NCBI GenBank assembly: GCA_052161885.1
Contig: CP197396.1
Coordinates: forward strand, 1,984,001-2,048,000
Direction: 5' to 3'
DNA: 64,000 nt
Source of the DNA: QKTW01 sp052161885
GTDB lineage: Bacteria; Bacteroidota; Bacteroidia; Chitinophagales; Chitinophagaceae
Position 1 is the first letter of the stretch, and each line of letters begins with the position of its first letter. Shown piece after piece: positions 42,940 through 50,920 of this stretch. Under the pieces are notes generated by a model, which ran no database searches, was not told where the DNA came from, and worked only from the letters and a program-made list of their open reading frames with translations. Made by a program: the position numbers and the translations under genes.

Positions 42940-44190
42940 TTACATAAACGATACCGAAAAAATGTGCCGTTCATTTTCATAAGCATACAGCGGTATAAAC
43001 CCCGCCATATCACAAATCTGCTGCACTATAGACAAGCCCAGACCGTTGCCATCTTCTTTTACATCTGCATGCCGGTAGAAACGCTGAAAGACGCGTTGAA
43101 TGTCCAGTTGCGGCAGTAATGATGTGTTGGAAACAGTGAACACGTTTTCCTCCAGCTGGATATCAATCTCACCTCCGGGCATATTGTAACGTATCGCATT
43201 ATACAGCAGGTTGCTGATAATAATTTCGGTAAGCTGTCTGTGAAAAATTATTTCAAACGGGCGGATGTTGATAATTGCGTCCAGATCACGTGCTTCCAGC
43301 ATCTCGGAAAGCTCCAGGTATTTATCCTGTATTATTTCATTTACAGCTACTTTTTCATTCAATATAAATTGCCGGTTCTCCACTTTTGTAAGCAACAGCA
43401 ATGCCTGGTATAATCTCGACAATTTATGAACTGCTTTTTCTATATCCGGTATCTGCGCCGGACTGTGCTGCAACAGGTATTCGTTCTGCATCAACATATC
43501 CAGCTTAATACGTATTACCGAAAGCGGTGTTTGCATTTCATGTGCAGCATGACTTGTAAATTCTTTCAATGACTGGTAGTCAGCCTGCACCCTTTCAGTC
43601 ATATGAAGAATGCTTTGATTAAGCAATGCAAATTCATCAATGTCCGTAGTGCCGAGCTGAGGAACTGTCTTATCTGATATTTTATATCTTTTTACCTGGT
43701 CAATGGTCTGATAGAAGGGCTTCCAGAGGCTGTTCAGCAGTTTCCTGTTGATGACATATCCGGCAAAAAGTATCAGCCCGATCATACCTATTGTTACCAG
43801 GATGATCAGCTGCATGAGATCCTCCGTTTCCTCCAGCGGTTTGCTTACCGTTATAAAATATTTTTTACCGGAGACGTCTATTGTAAAAGTAATTTCACGG
43901 AAAGCGTCTTCTTCTTTGCCATGCAGCTTATGCACGTTACGAAAACGTACAGGTTCAGAAATGCTTGTCGGGCTGTAGGTGATGTACTGATCTTTGGTCG
44001 GTAATATCTCAGGAAGTGTATGATGTTCTTTTACGTACACCGCAATCTCCTGCTGCTCGGTATACAATGTTTCGTCCAGCTCACTGATGATGATATAACG
44101 CAATAAAAAATAGAATGTACAGCTTCCCGCCAGGAAGATCAGCACTGTTGCTATTAAGTTTAAACGTGTATATCGGGTAATCAATTTCAT
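42940..44190 (-). CDS. Sensor histidine kinase of the efflux operon
   Basis: A 416-residue inner-membrane kinase with two transmembrane segments (about 12-33 and 128-150), a periplasmic loop, a phosphoacceptor motif HAAHEMQTPLSVI (His near residue 217), an N box (ISNLLYNAIRYN) and a G box (GNGLGLSIVQQI). It overlaps the regulator gene by 4 nt (ATGA) and is followed by the TolC, adaptor and RND genes, so it probably senses a pump substrate or envelope stress. It is a paralogue of the kinase at 32142-33395. Confidence 0.9.
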   Translation of the reverse strand: MKLITRYTRLNLIATVLIFLAGSCTFYFLLRYIIISELDETLYTEQQEIAVYVKEHHTLPEILPTKDQYITYSPTSISEPVRFRNVHKLHGKEEDAFREITFTIDVSGKKYFITVSKPLEETEDLMQLIILVTIGMIGLILFAGYVINRKLLNSLWKPFYQTIDQVKRYKISDKTVPQLGTTDIDEFALLNQSILHMTERVQADYQSLKEFTSHAAHEMQTPLSVIRIKLDMLMQNEYLLQHSPAQIPDIEKAVHKLSRLYQALLLLTKVENRQFILNEKVAVNEIIQDKYLELSEMLEARDLDAIINIRPFEIIFHRQLTEIIISNLLYNAIRYNMPGGEIDIQLEENVFTVSNTSLLPQLDIQRVFQRFYRHADVKEDGNGLGLSIVQQICDMAGFIPLYAYENERHIFSVSFM

Positions 44191-44864
44191 TTCGCTGACA
44201 TTTTATACCCCATCCCATACACGCTTTGTATATAATCTCCCGCGCCGGCCTGCAAAAGCTTTTTTCGAAGGTTCTTGATATGGGCATACATAAAATCGTA
44301 ATTGTCTACCATGTACATGTTATCCCCCCAGAGATGCTCTGCAATAGAGCTTTTAGACAACACCCTGTTTTTATTAATGATAAAATAAAGCAGCAGATCG
44401 TATTCTTTCCGGGTGAGCGTCAGCTCCTGGTCCTGCACCGTCACCTGGCGCGAACTGATGTCCATCGTGATCTCCTGGAATTTAACGAGGTCACTTGCCG
44501 ACAGGTTTTTACGTCGCACAATAGCCGCAATACGACTACTCAGTTCTGCGAGGTGGAAAGGTTTTGTCTGGTAATCATCTGCTCCCAGTTTTAGTCCTGC
44601 AATCTTATCATCCAGCTCATTTCTTGCTGAAATAATGATAACACCATCTGTCTTTTCTTCCTGTCTCAATATCCGGAGCAGATCCAGTCCGCTACCACCA
44701 GGCAGCATAATGTCCAGTATAATGCAATCGTAATGGAAAGACTCTATTTTCTCCAGCGCATCTTTATAATTCATTACCGACTCACAAACATATTTTTGTG
44801 AAGAGAGGTAATCAACCATGCTTTTATTTAAAGAAGGTTCATCTTCTACTATGAGTATTTTCAT
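44187..44864 (-). CDS. OmpR/PhoB-family response regulator of the efflux operon
   Basis: A 225-residue protein with receiver motifs IVEDE, phosphoacceptor Asp51 in ILDIMLP and Lys in YQTKPFH, and a winged-helix domain with LTRKEYDLLLYF and NYDFMYAHIKNLRKK. It is the same length as the regulator at 31449 and nearly collinear with it, so they are recent paralogues. It begins 24 nt after the stop of the upstream propeller gene and overlaps its kinase by 4 nt, so it is probably autoregulatory within the efflux operon. Confidence 0.9.
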   Translation of the reverse strand: MKILIVEDEPSLNKSMVDYLSSQKYVCESVMNYKDALEKIESFHYDCIILDIMLPGGSGLDLLRILRQEEKTDGVIIISARNELDDKIAGLKLGADDYQTKPFHLAELSSRIAAIVRRKNLSASDLVKFQEITMDISSRQVTVQDQELTLTRKEYDLLLYFIINKNRVLSKSSIAEHLWGDNMYMVDNYDFMYAHIKNLRKKLLQAGAGDYIQSVYGMGYKMSAK

Positions 44865-44888
44865 GCTCCGGAAATGATACGGAAAAAA

Positions 44889-45905
44889 TCAATGCCCTGC
44901 AGCAATAATTTTAAAACTGCCGGGCTGTATCGCAGGCTTTCCTTTTTCCGTACCGGTCTGCGGCATAAATGAAGCCACAGGCAGATATACTATTCCTGTT
45001 TTTTCATCTACGGTCAATGTCCTTGCACCTTTCTGTGTTTGCAGGTTTTGTGCAGCAATATAGTGCCCTTTTGTATCCCTGCTGATCACTGTAAGTGTTC
45101 CTTCCCCGTTTGAGCTGAATATCAATCCGGACGATGCATCAAAAGCCACACCATCACATCCATCACCTATAGATACGGTCTGCTCTGCCTTACCAGTCTT
45201 TGCATTCATTACTACAAGCATTTTATTATCGCAACCCGCAAACAGTTTATTGTTTTTTCTGTCAATTGCCAGGCCGGAAGGCGCCGTACCCTTCCCAAGC
45301 GGCCAATGCGCTTTTAATTTCATGTCTTTAAGATCAATCATCACAACTTCATTCTTATCTTCCACATTTATATACAATTGCCCTTTTTCGTCGGAAACTG
45401 CTGTTTCCGGCTTACCGCCCACTGCAATAGTCGCTGTTACTTCATTATTTGCAGGATTGATAATAGAGAGATCCCTGCTCCTGCCGTTACATACGATAAC
45501 CCTGTCGGAAAATGGTTCGTACATGATGGCATCCGGGTTTTCTCCTGTTTTTATTTTTCCCTGTATTTCGTTTGTATTTATATCAAAAACAGAAACGGTA
45601 TTTTCCTTTCCGTTGCTGGTAAAGCCTTTGCCATTTTTTGTTGAAAAAGCAACACCGTGTACACCGGGTGTATTGCTAATGACGCCAATTGCGGCGCCGG
45701 TTTCTTTATTTACAATATTCACTTCTGTACCATGAGCCACATATAAATAACCATTAGCCGGACTGATGGCGATATAATCCCATTTTGCATCGCCGGAAAC
45801 GGGAAAAATACTGATAATCTTATACGTTACTTTTTGTGCATCAGAACAATGTGCTGTTATTGTCAATACTGCTGCCAGAGCAGTTTTTCTGAAGGTTAAT
45901 GTCAT
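44889..45905 (-). CDS. Secreted YVTN-type seven-bladed beta-propeller protein
   Basis: A 338-residue protein with a signal peptide (1-23, ending CSDAQ). Blades carry the YVTN-family pattern: ANGYLYVAHGTEVNIVN, TGAAIGVISNTPGVHGVAF, EIQGKIKTGENPDAIM, VTATIAVGGKPETAVS, and GDGCDGVAFDASSGLIFSSN. Relatives bind ligands or lack known activity. The frame is open from a TTG at 46052, but the ATG at 45905 starts the signal peptide. As the first gene upstream of a two-component efflux operon it could be a periplasmic sensor partner (inference). Confidence 0.75.
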   Translation of the reverse strand: MTLTFRKTALAAVLTITAHCSDAQKVTYKIISIFPVSGDAKWDYIAISPANGYLYVAHGTEVNIVNKETGAAIGVISNTPGVHGVAFSTKNGKGFTSNGKENTVSVFDINTNEIQGKIKTGENPDAIMYEPFSDRVIVCNGRSRDLSIINPANNEVTATIAVGGKPETAVSDEKGQLYINVEDKNEVVMIDLKDMKLKAHWPLGKGTAPSGLAIDRKNNKLFAGCDNKMLVVMNAKTGKAEQTVSIGDGCDGVAFDASSGLIFSSNGEGTLTVISRDTKGHYIAAQNLQTQKGARTLTVDEKTGIVYLPVASFMPQTGTEKGKPAIQPGSFKIIAAGH

Positions 45906-45938
45906 AATACCTCTATTTAAGCCGGGAGAAATTGTTTG

Positions 45939-45964
45939 ATTGCAACACAATATTCTGTTGCAAT
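45939..45964. promoter_or_regulatory. Operator-like inverted repeat upstream of the efflux operon
   Basis: Arms attgcaaca (45939-45947) and tgttgcaat (45956-45964) form a perfect 9-bp inverted repeat with an 8-bp spacer, 34 bp before the ATG of the first gene. Position and shape fit a regulator binding site. A related gcaattgtcctgcaac stretch lies beside it, near 45982. Confidence 0.45.
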
Positions 45965-46022
45965 TCTGGAGGTTTTCTGGAGCAATTGTCCTGCAACAGG
46001 CTTTTTGCTGAGAAAAATAACA

Positions 46023-46038
46023 GGTGGTAGAAACCACC
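46023..46038 (-). terminator. Intrinsic terminator of the T9SS gene ending at 46070
   Basis: On the minus strand a short 6-bp stem (ggtggt-ttct-accacc) is followed by a T-rich tail (tgttattttt). It lies about 31 nt after the stop codon and separates the scavenging cluster from the efflux operon. Confidence 0.6.
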
Positions 46039-46069
46039 CGCCGTTTTCTCAAAACCGTATGAAAAAAAA

Positions 46070-47011
46070 TTACTGTTTTACGAAGGTTTTTACTTCTGTA
46101 CGATTTCCTGTGATTACGTAAGCATAGTAAGTACCTGCGGGTATTGCGGCAATATTAACTGCAATGTCTTTTCCTGCGGCGCTTACAACTGTCATCCGCT
46201 GTCCGGAAAGATTATATATAACAACTGTTTTCAGTGCATCTGATCCTGTTTTAACGTATAAAGTGTTCGTAGCAGGATTAGGGTACAGCAGCATTTCCCC
46301 GGCTTCGTTGCTCACATTAGCAACAGCATTGGGCACAGTAACCGTTGTTGTTGATTCCACAGTCATATTATCAAAACGGTTATTTCCACTTGCGAGTGAT
46401 GTATTGCCGGCAAATTTTATCCTGAAAACAAAACCTGCATTGTTTCTTACCGTAGTGTCATTATTAAAGTTGAGCGAAATAAGCCCCCAGGATGTACCCT
46501 GGAATTGAGCCTGGCTGATAGAGTCTATTGTCATGTTAAGACCGCTGGTTTTCCACGTAGCTCCGCTGTCTGTGCTGTAATCAAACAGTTGTGCCAGCTG
46601 GCCGCTCGTAGTGCTGGACGACTGTACTTCGTACTTAATAGAAACGTTTCCATGATAGCCTGTTGTAGGTGCAAATACGCGCAGGTCCATGCTGTCGCTT
46701 GGGTTGCGCACACGCAGTCCATTGCCTGCGGCAGTACTCATACGGGCATTCATAGTGTCGCCTGCCACATTATCTATATAACCGGCATAGGTTGAAGAAG
46801 CGCCGGATACAAGATGATACACAACATTGGCTTTGTTGGTATCAAGCACCGAATACGTGGCATGGATAGCAGGTATCGATGGATTGTGCGCTGCAGCTGT
46901 GATGCCGTTAAAGCTCCAGTAGTGCAGCAGTGTGGTGGTTTGCGCATGGCCCTGGTGTGCAGTGAAGGCCAGCATACATAAACCGATCATTTTGTGTCGA
47001 AGATTACGCAT
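46070..47011 (-). CDS. Secreted T9SS type A protein
   Basis: A 313-residue protein with a signal peptide (ending GHAQ near residue 24). A beta-sandwich domain (about 25-230: LLHYWSFNG, LAQLFDYSTDSGATWKTSG, FRIKFAGNTSLASGNNRFDNMTVES) resembles choice-of-anchor/concanavalin-like folds. A type A sorting domain (MLLYPNPATNTLYV) follows. The YWSFNG start is common in proteins that go with secreted EEP nucleases, and the preceding gene encodes one. No catalytic motif is visible. Confidence 0.75.
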   Translation of the reverse strand: MRNLRHKMIGLCMLAFTAHQGHAQTTTLLHYWSFNGITAAAHNPSIPAIHATYSVLDTNKANVVYHLVSGASSTYAGYIDNVAGDTMNARMSTAAGNGLRVRNPSDSMDLRVFAPTTGYHGNVSIKYEVQSSSTTSGQLAQLFDYSTDSGATWKTSGLNMTIDSISQAQFQGTSWGLISLNFNNDTTVRNNAGFVFRIKFAGNTSLASGNNRFDNMTVESTTTVTVPNAVANVSNEAGEMLLYPNPATNTLYVKTGSDALKTVVIYNLSGQRMTVVSAAGKDIAVNIAAIPAGTYYAYVITGNRTEVKTFVKQ

Positions 47012-47052
47012 CGTTTTTTGTTTTTTGTGTTTATTAAACGTGGTTTAAACTT

Positions 47053-48435
47053 TTATTGCTTCAGGATAGTTTTGTACACAGCCATGCCGTTTGCTGTCGA
47101 TATTTTAAAAAAATAAACACCTTCACTAAGGCTGCAGGCCATTTGTTCTGCCGGGTTGCCTACCACAATTTCATTGCTCAACACGACACGGCCGGTTACG
47201 TCTGCACATTGCAGCTTTACCTTTTGTCCCATAAGCTCCGCCGGGAAACCGATCACAAGCTTTTCACCTACGGGGTTTATAACTGAGATATCATGCAGCT
47301 GCGGCACAGAAACAATGGCAGTCGGTACTTGCGGATCAACAGGGCTTGTACCGGTAATGTTGGAGCGGACCAGGAGCTTCACTGCTACCGGATATTTATT
47401 AGACATCTGGAACAATGCATCTATTACATCTGTTGGCGCTGAAGTATTGACTGTTGCAGCATTATCATTTATAGACACGCTCAAACGATGTCCGTCATTA
47501 CCTATGGTGCGGTAAGAATGTGGCAGATAAGAAATGTAATTGGTATTGTTCAGTATCCAGGAAGAAAGAAAAATATGATCGTACCAGGATTTTGCACCGC
47601 CGCTGGTACCGCAACTATTGGGAATGCTTGCCGACTGCCGTGTAGAGGTTGTTAGAAAGCCGGTATAGTTGTTGGGCGATGAATCCCAGTCTGCAGGATA
47701 TGAAAAATTGTTGTCCGGGTAAAACGGTGGATCATAAAAACGGTAGCCGGTATCTGCAGGATTGACCAGTGTCTGATAGCAGCCTTCGGAAGTATTGCGG
47801 GTATTAAAATCCCCCATATTGATCACATTGGGCAGATGTGTAAAACGGTTTTGCAATTGCTGCATCTCCCCTGCAATCTGTATATTTCTTGTTGTAGCAG
47901 AAGAGCCGGACTGATCATGATTGAGCACCACATACAGGAAAGTGGTATCATGTGTCACAGCAAGGTTAGTGTCTTTATAATACAGCTTGTAAGTATTAAA
48001 ATCCGTAACATTTCCATAAGAACACACAATCCCGAGGAAACCCAGTTTCTGTTTGTTGTAAAACAATACAGACATATTATCCGCCTGTGAAGCATTGGTA
48101 TAAGTGCAATACGCATACCTGCCCGGGTAAGCGGCATTAAGCGCGTACTTCAGGATAGAATCGCCGAAACCCAGCGGTGCAGTACCATGAAAATCGGAAG
48201 CATCCAGTTTTATGGAACCCATTTTCTCAAGACCTAAAATATCCGGACTGGTATACGAAATTATTTTCTTCAGATAGCCATGATAAGTTGTGTCCGGCCC
48301 CTGGCACAGCGGGTATTGACCATAGTTCAGCACATTATATGCCATAACGGTCAGGGTATCCTGTGCTTTCAATGATACACAAAGGAAACACGCGAGAACC
48401 GGAAACAGTAAACTTTTAAGTATAGAAGTATTCAT
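47053..48435 (-). CDS. Secreted endonuclease/exonuclease/phosphatase-family protein with T9SS sorting domain
   Basis: A 460-residue protein with a signal peptide (1-24). The EEP fold is marked by LTVMAYNVLNYG (metal Asn), DILGLEKMG (metal Glu), VVLNHDQSG, VINMGDFNTRNTSEG (catalytic Asp/Asn) and GNDGHRLSVSIND (catalytic His). It probably cleaves phosphodiester bonds in extracellular nucleic acid or another phosphodiester. A type A sorting domain (residues ~385-460, ISVINPVGEKLVIGF) directs export. It is 41 nt upstream of the next T9SS gene. Confidence 0.8.
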   Translation of the reverse strand: MNTSILKSLLFPVLACFLCVSLKAQDTLTVMAYNVLNYGQYPLCQGPDTTYHGYLKKIISYTSPDILGLEKMGSIKLDASDFHGTAPLGFGDSILKYALNAAYPGRYAYCTYTNASQADNMSVLFYNKQKLGFLGIVCSYGNVTDFNTYKLYYKDTNLAVTHDTTFLYVVLNHDQSGSSATTRNIQIAGEMQQLQNRFTHLPNVINMGDFNTRNTSEGCYQTLVNPADTGYRFYDPPFYPDNNFSYPADWDSSPNNYTGFLTTSTRQSASIPNSCGTSGGAKSWYDHIFLSSWILNNTNYISYLPHSYRTIGNDGHRLSVSINDNAATVNTSAPTDVIDALFQMSNKYPVAVKLLVRSNITGTSPVDPQVPTAIVSVPQLHDISVINPVGEKLVIGFPAELMGQKVKLQCADVTGRVVLSNEIVVGNPAEQMACSLSEGVYFFKISTANGMAVYKTILKQ

Positions 48436-48478
48436 TAAATTTTTCGTTGGTATTTATATGCTGGCCCCTTGCGGGAAA

Positions 48479-49462
48479 TTATTTCCGTATATGTTGATAA
48501 ATGGCCTGTGCAGCCACGCCTTTTTTCTCACTCAAAGTGTACAAAGCCTTTCCATCGGGAGTCCAGTCAATGGCTTCTCCCTGCGGTTCAGGCACATAAG
48601 GCAGTAATGCAGGCATTGTCTTTAAAGCATTTGCTACGCTCGTACCCTGTGGGCGTTTCCAGTAGAAAATATGATCAAGATTTTTTATTACTATCTCATG
48701 CCCGTCTGGCGAAATAGCACCTGCAGTAACTTTTAGAATGGGCAGTACACCCAGTTTTCTCAATACGTTTGTATGATGAATGCTCTGAGGATAAGCAGCT
48801 ACATAAACAATTGCTTCTGCTTTCACCTTCGATTTGGTTATGATGTAAATATCTTTTGTAAGCGGATCAAGTAACAGCGCTTCTGCATTGTGCGCGCTAT
48901 CAGGGTATACGAAAGATATTTTGTCTGCGGTAGCTGCAGCACGAATGGTCTCCCCTTTTTTCAGCTTTAATGCAGGCTCCTGCAGCCTGTAAATGCAGTA
49001 AGTATTGTACTTTAAATGATTGTCACCTGTCTCCGCAATATATATGTAATGCTTACCCTCTTCGGGCCCTGCACCCACAGCTATATCTTCCCAGTCCCGG
49101 TTTATGCAGCCATTCAATGTAACAATTGCCTGCTCGCTGCCCTGCGCATTTATAAGAAAAATATCATTGGTGTTACCGCCGTCATTGTGCGACCACCAGA
49201 GATGGGCGTACCGTCTGCTGGCTGCTATTCCGGATGCTTCGTGCAGATTGGTATCTTTCAGTTCCCCGGTCTTTACAGCGCTGCCGTAAGATGAATCATA
49301 TAACAGCTTTCCAATATCGAAGTTGCTGATAAATGTTGCTGTATCGGGTTTCTTCAAGGCATTGCCTGCAACTACGTGCCGGTGCTTTGCTACTGCAACT
49401 TCCAGCAGGCCCGGCAATAACATAAATACGGTTGCAAAAAATATCAGGAAACGTTTGCGCAT
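48479..49462 (-). CDS. Secreted propeller-like protein of unknown function
   Basis: A 327-residue protein with an N-terminal signal segment (RFLIFFATVFMLLPGLLEV). The mature part has motifs EASGIAAS, LWWSHNDGG, DWEDIAVG, YIAETGDN and PHNAEALLLDP-like (DSAHNAEALLLD), which recur in a Bacteroidota family of secreted propellers related loosely to phytase-like and SdiA-regulated proteins. The acidic patches could bind metal. No confirmed activity is known to me. It stands between a beta-helix lipoprotein gene and a phosphodiesterase gene. Confidence 0.6.
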   Translation of the reverse strand: MRKRFLIFFATVFMLLPGLLEVAVAKHRHVVAGNALKKPDTATFISNFDIGKLLYDSSYGSAVKTGELKDTNLHEASGIAASRRYAHLWWSHNDGGNTNDIFLINAQGSEQAIVTLNGCINRDWEDIAVGAGPEEGKHYIYIAETGDNHLKYNTYCIYRLQEPALKLKKGETIRAAATADKISFVYPDSAHNAEALLLDPLTKDIYIITKSKVKAEAIVYVAAYPQSIHHTNVLRKLGVLPILKVTAGAISPDGHEIVIKNLDHIFYWKRPQGTSVANALKTMPALLPYVPEPQGEAIDWTPDGKALYTLSEKKGVAAQAIYQHIRK

Positions 49463-49474
49463 ATGTTATTTTTA

Positions 49475-49513
49475 AAATCCCCGCCGGTTTTTACCGGCGG
49501 GGATTTGTTTTTT
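49475..49513. terminator. Strong hairpin between beta-helix and propeller genes
   Basis: A perfect 14-bp stem (aaatccccgccggt with accggcggggattt) closed by TTTT, flanked by T-runs on the plus side and TTTTAAAAATAA on the minus side. It directly follows the stop of the beta-helix gene (49512), so it should end most transcription there. Confidence 0.8.
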
Positions 49514-50885
49514 AGTGCTTATTACCAGAGCCATCAGCCTGGTAGCAACCAATATCTTTACCCGGAGCAGTTATTTCTGTTGCACCGAAATGTGCATCAA
49601 CCGGAACTGCAGCTATCGGAGCAAAGCCAGTATAACCTTTACCGATACAGGGAGAAGATGATTTCAGGTGAAAATCAAGACCCGATGTATGTGCAATACC
49701 ATTTACACCCACAGATGCAGCATTAGGTAATGTGAAGTTTACAAACTGCGGATTGTTCTGGCCTACCAGCTGGGGGGCAGTATATACAGCACCCAATACA
49801 TAGCCAGAAGGCAGGAATGTGGCAGGAGCTGGTATATCTGTTGACTGAGGAATAGTAATATAACCCTGCGGGTAGAACTGGTTTACAATATTGGCAGAAT
49901 CCCCGTAGTTAAAGCTGTTGCCATAATGCATTTTAGCAGTATCGGCAGCAGGATTGTTTACAATGCGCAGACCGAATTTACAGTTTACCATCAGGTTGTT
50001 ATATGCTGTGCCATAAGAACCTTCTTCATAGTTTACATCGCCACCCCGGCCGGTCTGTATCTGGCGCCAGCCGCCATTGATGTATGTATTGTTGTACATG
50101 TTTATGTGTGTCTGCGGACCTATGCCACCTTTGTTTGAAGCTTTGGTACCTGTTGTGGCTGTACCTACAAACAGATTATAGGCCATATCACCCACACTGC
50201 CGCTTTTTGCATTGAACACGTCACCACCCTGGTAGCCGCATTTTTCAACAGTATTACGCATGATACTGAATTTACCACTGGAAATACGTACAGCATCATC
50301 TACACAACCATAAAGCCAGGAATCTTCAATGATCAGGTTTCCATTAGGATTCTGGAACATTACAAGACGTGATTTATCACCCGATTTTACACCGGCAACG
50401 GTTGGCGTTTGCCACAGACCACCGCCATATTCCAGGTGCGTCCATTTCAATACAAGCAGATTACAGGAAGTATCCGCAGCAATACCCAGCCATTTTCCGG
50501 AAAACGCCTGATCATTATTAGGATCGAGATTTGCAACATCTGTTTTTACCATGTTAGGTACAGTAAACCAGTTGGGTTTATCTTTTGTACCCAGTGAGAT
50601 CAGTGTACCTTTTACAGAGATGGAATAATTGCCTGTAACATTTACATGCACGCCTTCCTGCAGCAGCAATGTATCACCTTGGGCAACAGTTACATCGCAA
50701 CCTATGGTATACGTTTTGCCGGCAAGCATAGTGCCTTTAATAGCACCGCAGAGCGGCTTTGAATCATCTACCGTAGCACCGATCTGTAACGGCGGCGTTG
50801 AGATAGAGGAAGAATCATTTTTTTTGCAGGACGCAAACAAGGCAATACCTGCAGACAGCATCAGGATGCTTTTGATCTGTTTCAT
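49512..50885 (-). CDS. Parallel beta-helix lipoprotein paired with a TonB receptor
   Basis: A 457-residue protein with a lipobox LFASC (Cys20). After a linker the sequence shows repeating short strands with Asn/Gly-rich turns (GNYSISVKGTLISLG, GNLIIEDSWLYGCVDDAVRISSGKFSIMRNTVEKCGYQGG), the mark of a right-handed parallel beta-helix. It is encoded 35 nt after a TonB receptor and may be the surface lipoprotein partner that binds or processes its ligand. No polysaccharide lyase catalytic motif is evident. Confidence 0.7.
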   Translation of the reverse strand: MKQIKSILMLSAGIALFASCKKNDSSSISTPPLQIGATVDDSKPLCGAIKGTMLAGKTYTIGCDVTVAQGDTLLLQEGVHVNVTGNYSISVKGTLISLGTKDKPNWFTVPNMVKTDVANLDPNNDQAFSGKWLGIAADTSCNLLVLKWTHLEYGGGLWQTPTVAGVKSGDKSRLVMFQNPNGNLIIEDSWLYGCVDDAVRISSGKFSIMRNTVEKCGYQGGDVFNAKSGSVGDMAYNLFVGTATTGTKASNKGGIGPQTHINMYNNTYINGGWRQIQTGRGGDVNYEEGSYGTAYNNLMVNCKFGLRIVNNPAADTAKMHYGNSFNYGDSANIVNQFYPQGYITIPQSTDIPAPATFLPSGYVLGAVYTAPQLVGQNNPQFVNFTLPNAASVGVNGIAHTSGLDFHLKSSSPCIGKGYTGFAPIAAVPVDAHFGATEITAPGKDIGCYQADGSGNKH

Positions 50886-50920
50886 TTATTGGAATTTGAG
50901 ATATAACGGTTAAGAAATGA

